Assembly: GCF_035998675.1 (NCBI RefSeq)
Contig: NZ_DASYHI010000016.1
Coordinates: forward strand, 62,001 to 126,000
Origin: Telluribacter sp035998675
GTDB lineage: Bacteria; Bacteroidota; Bacteroidia; Cytophagales; Spirosomataceae
DNA: 64,000 bases
Direction: 5' to 3'
The notes below the pieces were generated by a model, which was not told the DNA's origin, did no database searches, and saw only the letters and a list, made by a program, of their open reading frames with translations. Both the position numbers and the translations under genes were made by a program. Shown here in pieces: positions 53,128 through 60,216 of this stretch. How positions within the stretch are numbered: position 1 is the first letter of the stretch; every line of letters begins with the position of its first letter.

Positions 53128-54540
53128 ATGTATCAAATGGACAAAATATTGAATTTGTTATTTCATTTCGTGATTATATCTAATGCTGTTATAGGACAAA
53201 ATTTTACAGTTGAAGGTATAATTACTGATAGTAAATCTATGGAGCCAGTGCCATTTGCTAATATCTATATAGATGGGACAACTTTTAGTGCGATTAGCAA
53301 TGAATCTGGAAACTTTAAATTATTGAATTTTCCGAAATTGCCATATAAAGTGATAGTATCGAGGCTGGGATACTATAAAAGTGAAATAGAAATTAATTCT
53401 AATTCAGATAAATGGCGCGTTATTGAATTAGAGCCTAAATTACATGAATTAGATGAAATAGTTGTAAAACCAACTAATATCAATGGATGAAAAAAATATG
53501 GAAAGATATTTTTTGAAGAATTTATTGGGACTTCAAAGTTTTCCAAAGAATGTAAGATATTGAATCCTGAAGTTTTAGAGTTTAACTTTATTGATTCTAC
53601 TAATCAATTACATGTTAAATCTGATGAGGAAATAATAGTACAAAATAACGCACTTGGATATAAAATTAAATATTCATTGTCTTATTTTGTTAAAGACTAT
53701 TCGAAAAATTTTTCTTACTATGAGGGTTCTACTTTATTTCAAGATTTATCCCTTGAAGAAAATAATAAAAAAATTATTGAAGTATGGAATATAAATAGAC
53801 AAAAAAGCTTCAATGGTTCGTTGCATCATTTTTTCAAATGCCTGTATAGTGGTACTATTACAGAATCAGGGTTTAGAGTTAAACATTATAACGAAATTGG
53901 AACAGGAGAATTTTTTAGTAGAATATTTACTTTTACAGATACAATTTCCTTCAACAAGGAAAATATGTTATACGATTTACTTAATTCAAAAATACCTGTA
54001 AGCTCAGATAAATCAGTGGTAAAGCAAATTAAGTCTTTACAACCTATCTTGCATAATTGGAGAGCGGTGATGAATAGAAATGAATCACTGGATTTTACTA
54101 TACCATTTACTGCGATTGATAAGAATTTAAAGATAATAGTACGCAAGCATGATAATATGTCGAATCTTTTTATTTATTATTTAGAAGATAAGGATGTAGT
54201 TAAAAAAAATGATACTTATTTGGTGCCTGATACTAGTTTTCAAATCGGAAATACTTTAAATATATCAAATTCTGCCATATATAAAAATTTATCCTTTAAA
54301 GGTTATTTAGTGATTTCGTATATGTATGAAGAAGAAGAGAGAGAGTATTTATATTATGTGCGTTCATCATCCCGAAAAAGCGATTATCAAGTTTCACGAA
54401 TATCTATAAATGGTGATCTGCCCGTTAGATTTTATTCAAATGGGTATTATGAGCCAGTCGATAGGCTGAATACTGAAAAATATTGGAGTTATGAAAAAAT
54501 TGATAAGTTACTACCTATTGATTATGTCAACTCTCAGTAA
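53128..54540 (+). pseudogene. Carboxypeptidase-like regulatory-domain protein gene with an in-frame TGA
   Basis: One frame of 470 codons from ATG 53128 (MYQMDKILNLLFHF) to TAA 54540, interrupted only by TGA at 53488-53490. Before it: signal peptide, then a carboxypeptidase-like domain (VEGIITDSKSMEPVPFANIYI) ending LDELDEIVVK-like text. After it, in the same frame: KKYGKIFFEEFIGTSKFSKEC, then NPEVLEFNFID and NNALGYKIKYSLSYFV, a known Bacteroidota arrangement. Relatives usually have Trp just before the K.YG..F motif, so TGG-to-TGA is the likely change. Two fragments would result unless it is read through. A second ATG at 53137 could also start it. Confidence 0.75.
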
Positions 54541-54701
54541 TAAAGGGCTTTGTTGCATGGCTCCTAGTTAGTCAGAATATCAAGATAAAATGATCCTGAT
54601 ATTGTATTTTTAAGGAATCAATTATGTACTTAAAGAACAGAACATTGCGGAGAATGTAGGAGTTGCTCAGCCTACAGATGAACTAGGGGGCCTGGCACAG
54701 A

Positions 54702-54739
54702 AAAGCCATCATTACTTTACAAAGCCATCATTACTTTAC
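54702..54739. repeat. 19-bp perfect tandem repeat, two units
   Basis: AAAGCCATCATTACTTTAC at 54702-54720 is repeated exactly at 54721-54739. It lies near the right edge of the AT-rich insert and could be a footprint of excision or slippage. Confidence 0.85.
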
Positions 54740-54842
54740 ATAGTATGTAGAAGTAAAGCTAGTGTAAAATATGTTCCTTTAATGTACATTATGCTCACCC
54801 TGATGGGCGAAAAAGTAGTAGGCAAAGAAAAAATAGTTGTAT

Positions 54843-54873
54843 TTTTATTTACTATTGACTATTCCTACCTTTT
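54843..54873 (+). promoter_or_regulatory. Candidate promoter of copies D-G
   Basis: TTTT at 54843-54846, 19 bases, then TACCTTTT at 54866-54873, 34 bases before the ATG of copy D. The flanks (TTTATTTACTA..., TTTTTACCTTC) match the leader of copy A. Confidence 0.5.
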
Positions 54874-54907
54874 TACCTTCCATTGTTTCACACCACTGTA
54901 TATCAGT

Positions 54908-56161
54908 ATGCACACTGTTACCAGAAAAACCCTCTTTCCCATCCTTAGCTTTATCCTGCTGCTCTCGGGCTGCGTAGACAGCTACGACCCGCAACTGCCG
55001 GGGAATCTGGATGTCGTTATCGTGGATGGTACTATCAATAACCTGCCTGAGCAGCAGGTCATCCGGCTCAACCGCTCCAAAAGCGACCCCATCAACGGCA
55101 GGCCCGGCTTTATGGCCCTGACCAAAGCCAAAGTACAGGTAGTTGTAGACTCCGCTCAGGTCATTGAAGCCCACGAAACATACGATGGCGTCTACTACCT
55201 TCCCAGCGACTTCCGGGGTCAGACCGGCCACGCCTACCAGCTGCGCTTTACCCTCAGCGATGGTAGTACTTACCAGTCTACTCAACAGATCATGCCGGAT
55301 GTACCACCCATTGGGAAGGTACGGGTGGAGTTCAACCCGACCAGTCTCTCCCCTCCCCTAATAGACGGATACCGGGCAGCGCACGACTTTTACATAGATA
55401 CACAGGACCCGGAGGGACAACCCAACTACTACAAGTGGGACTGGAAGCTCTGGGAAAAACAGGAGTGGTGCCGTACCTGCTACCAGGGTATATATTCCAT
55501 TGATACGGTACTTGTTAATTATTCTCCAACTGGGACCCTATCTTATATTACGGGTAATCAGCTATTTGAAGATTGTTTCTACCCTACATCGAACTATTTC
55601 TCAGGGAGTGTATTACCCGACTGGGTTTATGATTATAAGTGCCGGACCAAGTGCTGGGCCATTTTTGCAAGTGTAGAGCTTAACCTTTTTGCCGATGGTT
55701 TTACGGATGGAGCCATGATCAGTAACCGTAAAATCGCCCGGATACCTTTTCACCAACGGACTGGTGGTTTGGTTGAGCTACGGCAATCAAGTCTTACTCC
55801 ATCGGCCTATCGCTTCTATAAGGATTTCCAGGAACAAACCCAGAATAGCGGCGGAGTGGCTGACCCTCCCCCTACTGCTTCAATAGGAAATGTGCAGAAT
55901 GTCGCAAACAGTACAGAATTAGTAATAGGCTTCTTTACCGCTTCGGGCGTTGCTTCGGTCCGGCATTGGCTTGACCGCAAAGATGCCCGGGGCGTCCCAT
56001 TGGGTTTGTTTATGGCATTGAAAGGAAGGGAACCGAATCCAGAACCTGAATCACCAATAGTTTACTTGTTTGATACAAAATCCCGCAGCCGCCCCTACAC
56101 TGCTGTATGTGTAGATAGCGAGAAGCAAACCTCCTATATGCCCCAGGGGTGGCGGAATTGA
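54908..56161 (+). CDS. DUF4249 lipoprotein, array copy D
   Basis: 417 residues from ATG 54908 (MHTVTRKTLFPILSFILLLSGC); the signal peptide start resembles copy B while the mature N-terminus is that of A and C. This mosaic suggests exchange between leaders. V1 (about 55500-55617) codes DTVLVNYSPTGTLSYITG ... SNYFSGSVLPD, partly like copy C. V2 (about 56040-56090) codes ESPIVYLFDTKSRSRP. The segment FHQRTGGLVELRQ lacks the Cys found in C. It is the first gene after the AT-rich insert and has a copy A-like promoter region. Confidence 0.9.
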   Translation: MHTVTRKTLFPILSFILLLSGCVDSYDPQLPGNLDVVIVDGTINNLPEQQVIRLNRSKSDPINGRPGFMALTKAKVQVVVDSAQVIEAHETYDGVYYLPSDFRGQTGHAYQLRFTLSDGSTYQSTQQIMPDVPPIGKVRVEFNPTSLSPPLIDGYRAAHDFYIDTQDPEGQPNYYKWDWKLWEKQEWCRTCYQGIYSIDTVLVNYSPTGTLSYITGNQLFEDCFYPTSNYFSGSVLPDWVYDYKCRTKCWAIFASVELNLFADGFTDGAMISNRKIARIPFHQRTGGLVELRQSSLTPSAYRFYKDFQEQTQNSGGVADPPPTASIGNVQNVANSTELVIGFFTASGVASVRHWLDRKDARGVPLGLFMALKGREPNPEPESPIVYLFDTKSRSRPYTAVCVDSEKQTSYMPQGWRN

Positions 56162-56207
56162 AATGGTTTTACCTCCAACTTATCCACCAGATAAAATAAA
56201 GAGATCG

Positions 56208-57476
56208 ATGCAGCTCCTGGCAAGTAAAGTACTAGTGCTACTGAGCATCTTATATCTGCTGCTGCTCTCGGGCTGCGTAGACAGCTACGACCCGCAACTG
56301 CCGGGGAATATTGATATAGTCATTGTTGATGGTACCATCAATAACCTGCCCGAGCAGCAGGTCATCCGGCTCAACCGCTCCAAAAGCGACCCCATCAACG
56401 GCAGGCCAGGCTTTATGCCTCTTACCAATGCCAAAGTACAGGTAGTTGTAGACTCGGCCCAGATAGTGGAAGCACACGAGACAACTGATGGTGTCTACTA
56501 CCTTCCCGCTGATTTCCGGGGACAGACCGGCCACGCCTACCAGCTGCGCTTTATACTCAGCGATGGAAGTACCTACCTCTCCACCCAACAGGTGATGCCC
56601 AACGTACCTGCCATTGGACAGGTAAGAGCCGAGTTTAACCCTAATAGCCTTTCCCCTACCCTGCTGGATGGCTTCACGGCAGCGCATGACTTTTATCTGG
56701 ACACGCAGGACCCGGAGGGGCAACCCAACTATTACAAATGGGACTGGAAGCTCTGGGAGAAACAGGAGTGGTGCCGTTCTTGCGAGAAAGGTCTATACTC
56801 CATAGATACTGTAGAGGTAAAATATTCAGCAAATGGATTTATGTACTTTGAGACTGGTAACCAATTATTTGAAAAATGTTTCTACCCACCTCTTTCGGTC
56901 AATACTGGTAACATACGACCTTATTGGATCTATGATTATAAATGCCGGACTAAGTGCTGGGCTATCTTTTTTAGTGCTGAACTAAATCTCTTTGCCGACA
57001 GCTATTCCGACGGTATACTTATTTCTAGCCAAAGAGTCGCGCAGATTCCCTTCTACCAACACGGTGGCTCCCTGGTAGAGCTGCGGCAATCAAGCCTTAC
57101 GCCCTCGGCGTATCGTTTTTTCAAGGATCTGGAAGTGCAAACCCAGAACAGCGGTGGCGTGGTTGACCCACCCCCAACTGCCTCGGTAGGTAATGTGCAG
57201 AACGTTGCTAACCGCCGCGAGATAGTAGTTGGGTACTTTACGGCTGCGGGCATTGCTACGGTCCGGTACTGGCTTGACCGGAAAGATACCCGAGGCGAGC
57301 CCCCAGGTTTGTTCCTGGCTATGGTAGGACGCGAACCTACCCCCGAGCCTCCTCCTCATGAAGGAACAATTGTTCAAATTCTTGATAAAAACACCTCCCG
57401 CAGTCGCCCCTACACGGCTGTATGTGTAGATAGCGAGAAGCAAACATCCTATATGCCGCAGGGCTGGCGCGAGTGA
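56208..57476 (+). CDS. DUF4249 lipoprotein, array copy E
   Basis: 422 residues from ATG 56208 (MQLLASKVLVLLSILYLLLL, lipid Cys in LLSGCVDSYDP). An in-frame ATG at 56163 would start inside the spacer and would spoil the signal peptide. V1 (about 56808-56928) codes DTVEVKYSANGFMYFETG ... LSVNTGNIRPY, related to copy A. V2 (about 57345-57400) codes HEGTIVQILDKNTSRSRP. The region between V1 and V2 is closest to copy A (FFSAELNLFADSY, HGGSLVELRQ, LEVQTQNSGG), so E and A share a block not found in C and D. Confidence 0.9.
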   Translation: MQLLASKVLVLLSILYLLLLSGCVDSYDPQLPGNIDIVIVDGTINNLPEQQVIRLNRSKSDPINGRPGFMPLTNAKVQVVVDSAQIVEAHETTDGVYYLPADFRGQTGHAYQLRFILSDGSTYLSTQQVMPNVPAIGQVRAEFNPNSLSPTLLDGFTAAHDFYLDTQDPEGQPNYYKWDWKLWEKQEWCRSCEKGLYSIDTVEVKYSANGFMYFETGNQLFEKCFYPPLSVNTGNIRPYWIYDYKCRTKCWAIFFSAELNLFADSYSDGILISSQRVAQIPFYQHGGSLVELRQSSLTPSAYRFFKDLEVQTQNSGGVVDPPPTASVGNVQNVANRREIVVGYFTAAGIATVRYWLDRKDTRGEPPGLFLAMVGREPTPEPPPHEGTIVQILDKNTSRSRPYTAVCVDSEKQTSYMPQGWRE

Positions 57477-57522
57477 AATGGTTTTACATACAACTTATCC
57501 ACCAGATAAAATAAAGAGATCG

Positions 57523-58791
57523 ATGCAGCTCCTGGCAAGTAAAGTACTAGTGCTACTAAGCATCTTATATCTACTGCTGCTCTCGGGCTGCGTAGACAGC
57601 TATGATCCGCAACTGCCGGGGAATATTGATGTAGTCATCGTAGACGGTACCATTAATAACCTGCCCGAGCAGCAGGTCATCCGGCTCAACCGCTCCAAGA
57701 GCGACCCCATCAACGGCAGGCCCGGCTTTATGGCCCTGACCAAAGCCAAAGTACAGGTAGTTGTAGACTCGGCTCAGGTTATTGAAGCTCACGAAACCGT
57801 GGACGGTGTTTACTACCTTCCCTCCGACTTTCGGGGGCAAATAGGCCACGCCTACCAGCTGCGCTTTACGCTCAGCGATGGTAGTACCTACGAGTCCACC
57901 CAACAGGTGATGCCCAACGTACCTGCCATTGGACAGGTAAGAGCCGAGTTTAACCCTAATAGTCTCTCCCCTACGCTACTGGGCGGCTACACAGCAGCGC
58001 ACGACTTCTACATAGATACACAGGACCCGGAGGGGCAGCCCAACTACTACAAATGGGACTGGAAGCTCTGGGAAAAGCAGGAATGGTGCCGCTCGTGTGA
58101 GCAGGGACTTTACTCGATTAATAATGTACTGATTAAATATGATGATAATGCACAACGCTTTTTTGAAACCGGTAACTTACTGTTTGAAGATTGTTTTTAT
58201 CCCCCTCCACCATTAAATACTTATGAAAGATTTCCCTATTGGGTCTATGATTATCGATGTAGGACCAAATGTTGGGCTATTCTGTCGAGTAAACATTTAG
58301 ACATTTTTGCAGATAATTATTCTGATGGACATTTGATATCTAATCGAAAGGTGGCACAGATTCCTTTTTACCAGCATGATGGTTGCCTGGTTGAACTTCG
58401 GCAGTCAAGTCTCACCCCCTCCTCCTATCGCTTTTACAAGGACCTTGAAGAACAGACACAGAATAGTGGCGGTGTAGCTGATCCGCCTCCCACGGCTTCC
58501 ATCGGGAATGTGCAAAATATTAATAAAAAGCGCGAGATCGTAGTAGGGATCTTTACCGCCTCGGCCGTTTCTGCGATTCGTTTTTGGCTCGACCGTAGTG
58601 ATACAAATGGTACGCCTCCGGGTTTATTTAGATTATTAGTTGGTCGTGCACCCATTCCTGAACCAGTCGCCCCAAACGGTCCATTTTACAATATTATCGA
58701 TAAACATACCTCCTCATCCCGCCCCTACACAGCTGTATGTGTAGATAGCGAAAAACAAACCTCTGCCATACCAAAGGGGTGGCGCGAGTGA
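57523..58791 (+). CDS. DUF4249 lipoprotein, array copy F
   Basis: 422 residues from ATG 57523. The N-terminal half matches E (NVPAIGQVRAEFNPNSLSPTLL) except for HETVDGVYYLPSDFRG, shared with G. V1 (about 58123-58238) codes NNVLIKYDDNAQRFFETG ... PLNTYERFPY. The conserved block after V1 is itself more diverged and AT-rich here (LSSKHLDIFADNYSDGHLIS). V2 (about 58655-58718) codes NGPFYNIIDKHTSSSRP. The C-terminus reads TSAIPKGWRE instead of TSYMPQGWRE. Cys framework complete. Confidence 0.9.
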   Translation: MQLLASKVLVLLSILYLLLLSGCVDSYDPQLPGNIDVVIVDGTINNLPEQQVIRLNRSKSDPINGRPGFMALTKAKVQVVVDSAQVIEAHETVDGVYYLPSDFRGQIGHAYQLRFTLSDGSTYESTQQVMPNVPAIGQVRAEFNPNSLSPTLLGGYTAAHDFYIDTQDPEGQPNYYKWDWKLWEKQEWCRSCEQGLYSINNVLIKYDDNAQRFFETGNLLFEDCFYPPPPLNTYERFPYWVYDYRCRTKCWAILSSKHLDIFADNYSDGHLISNRKVAQIPFYQHDGCLVELRQSSLTPSSYRFYKDLEEQTQNSGGVADPPPTASIGNVQNINKKREIVVGIFTASAVSAIRFWLDRSDTNGTPPGLFRLLVGRAPIPEPVAPNGPFYNIIDKHTSSSRPYTAVCVDSEKQTSAIPKGWRE

Positions 58792-58837
58792 AATGTTTTT
58801 ACCTCCAATTTATCCACCAGTTAAAATAAAGAGATCG

Positions 58838-60148
58838 ATGCAGCTCCTGACCAGTAAAGTACTAGTGCTACTAAGTGTATTATATCTACTGCTGCTCTCC
58901 GGCTGCGTAGACAGCTATGACCCGCAACTGCCGGGGAATCTGGATGTCGTTATCGTGGATGGTACTATCAATAACCTGCCCGAGCAGCAGGTTATCCGGC
59001 TCAACCGCTCCAAAAGCGACCCCAACAACGGCAGGCCCGGCTTTATGGCCCTGACCAAAGCCAAAGTACAGGTGATTGTAGACTCGGCTCAGGTCATTGA
59101 AGCCCACGAAACCGTGGACGGCGTTTACTACCTTCCCGCTGATTTCCGGGGACAGACCGGCCATGCCTACCAGCTGCGCTTTACCCTCAGCGATGGAAGT
59201 ACCTATGAGTCTACCCAGCAGGTCATGCCGGATGTACCTCTGATTGGACAGGTACGGGTGGAGTTTAATCCCAGCAGCCTATCCCCTACGCTACTGGATG
59301 GCTACACGGCAGCGCACGATTTGTATATAGATACACAGGACCCGGAGGGGCAGCCCAACTATTACAAATGGGACTGGAAACTTTGGGAAAAGCAGGAATG
59401 GTGCCGCACCTGCTACCAGGGCGTATACTCTATTAATAATGTTGTCGAGGTTTATAATAATGCTGGAACGAGATCTTTTAGACCTGGCAACGATTTATAT
59501 GAGGATTGCTTTTATCCACCCGCCTCCCATTTTCCTGGTAGAATCATACCTGATTGGACCTATGATTACAAATGTCGTACGAAGTGCTGGGCTGTCTTTT
59601 TGAGTACCGAATTAAATCTCTTTGCTGACGGTTATACCGATGGTGCCTTGATCGCTAAACGAAAAGTAGCAAAAGTTCCTTTTTACCAGCACCACGGATG
59701 CCTGGTAGAGCTGCGGCAATCGAGCCTTACCCCATCAGCATATCGCTTCTTTAAGGACTTACAAGAGCAGACTCAAAATAGCGGAGGAGTCGCCGACCCG
59801 CCTCCAACGGCGTCCATTGGTAATGTACAGAATCAGGGTGACCCGAATGAGTTAGTGGTGGGTTATTTTACCGCTTCGGCTGTCTCGACGCAAAGGTACT
59901 GGCTCGACCGCACCGATACCCGTGGTATACCCTACGGAGGAGGAGTGGATGAGAAAGGCAACTATGTTGCGGGGATGAATGAGCTATTTTATGCTATGTT
60001 TCGCCGTCTACCCAATCCTGAACCCTCACCTCCCAATACACCCATTTTTCAAATAATTGATCTATCATCCCGCAGCCGCCCCTACACGGCTATCTGTGTA
60101 GATAGCGAAAAGCAAACATCCTATATGCCGCAGGGGTGGAGGGAGTGA
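58838..60148 (+). CDS. DUF4249 lipoprotein, array copy G
   Basis: 436 residues from ATG 58838, the longest array member. Its first 45 bases and upstream spacer match the truncated copy at 52852 better than the other copies. V1 (about 59440-59552) codes NNVVEVYNNAGTRSFRPG ... SHFPGRIIPD. V2 is extended (about 59930-60068), coding GGGVDEKGNYVAGMNELFYAMF, which resembles the insert of copy Z on the minus strand. It is therefore a mosaic of array and Z-like parts. The array ends here; a TlpA-like gene follows after 68 bases. Confidence 0.9.
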   Translation: MQLLTSKVLVLLSVLYLLLLSGCVDSYDPQLPGNLDVVIVDGTINNLPEQQVIRLNRSKSDPNNGRPGFMALTKAKVQVIVDSAQVIEAHETVDGVYYLPADFRGQTGHAYQLRFTLSDGSTYESTQQVMPDVPLIGQVRVEFNPSSLSPTLLDGYTAAHDLYIDTQDPEGQPNYYKWDWKLWEKQEWCRTCYQGVYSINNVVEVYNNAGTRSFRPGNDLYEDCFYPPASHFPGRIIPDWTYDYKCRTKCWAVFLSTELNLFADGYTDGALIAKRKVAKVPFYQHHGCLVELRQSSLTPSAYRFFKDLQEQTQNSGGVADPPPTASIGNVQNQGDPNELVVGYFTASAVSTQRYWLDRTDTRGIPYGGGVDEKGNYVAGMNELFYAMFRRLPNPEPSPPNTPIFQIIDLSSRSRPYTAICVDSEKQTSYMPQGWRE

Positions 60149-60216
60149 GGAAGGCAGCCGATTAAAAGTATTCCTATTGAAGAAAAAGACCTACCCAAAG
60201 AAAACTTATCTGCATT

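Larger units (their letters stand above)
52896..54840. mobile_element. AT-rich insert interrupting the array (boundaries approximate)
   Basis: Array homology is lost at about 52896 and resumes near 54840 in the leader of copy D. The segment is much more AT-rich than its surroundings and has only three GTAC words between 53101 and 54540, while the rest of the window is full of them. It carries one interrupted gene (53128-54540). Near its right side, GGGCTTTGTTGCA at about 54545-54557 resembles insertion-sequence ends, but no transposase or matching inverted end was found. Acquisition by transfer is inferred. Confidence 0.6.
54541..54907. other. Region between the interrupted gene and copy D
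   Basis: No gene seen. It holds an insertion-sequence-end-like word at about 54545, a 19-bp tandem repeat at 54702-54739, and from about 54840 a leader homologous to that of copy A. An upstream in-frame extension of copy D starting at 54782 crosses this leader and is not credible as coding. Confidence 0.5.
48967..60148 (+). repeat. Tandem array of DUF4249 lipoprotein genes A-G, with one truncated copy
   Basis: Seven full copies start at 48967, 50282, 51543, 54908, 56208, 57523 and 58838, plus a 5' fragment at 52852. Copies A and C-G share almost the same DNA for about 500 bases from the lipobox onward, then switch to low-identity AT-rich text (segment V1, about 110-120 bases), return to conserved text from the CRTKCW codons, and diverge again just before the last 20 codons (V2). 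Copy B is diverged throughout. Copies A and D have promoter-like leaders; C, the fragment, E, F and G are preceded by a 46-bp spacer. Confidence 0.9.

Noticed and set aside
54782..54907. Extended start for copy D
   Set aside because: The 42 extra codons cover a leader homologous to the noncoding leader of copy A, including its promoter-like element.
54845..55285. Recurrent minus-strand frames opposite the array genes
   Set aside because: They recur only because the conserved N-terminal halves are nearly identical; they have no start signals or domain patterns and end within the sense gene.
56163..56207. In-frame upstream ATGs giving 15 extra residues in copies E, F and G
   Set aside because: They would put polar residues before the lipoprotein signal peptide; the ATG at the spacer end gives a proper signal peptide in each copy, and copy C lacks the upstream ATG.
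48967..60148. CRISPR or simple satellite explanation for the array
   Set aside because: The repeated units are whole protein genes of about 1.25-1.3 kb with open frames and lipoprotein signals; there are no short regular repeats with unique spacers and no cas genes.
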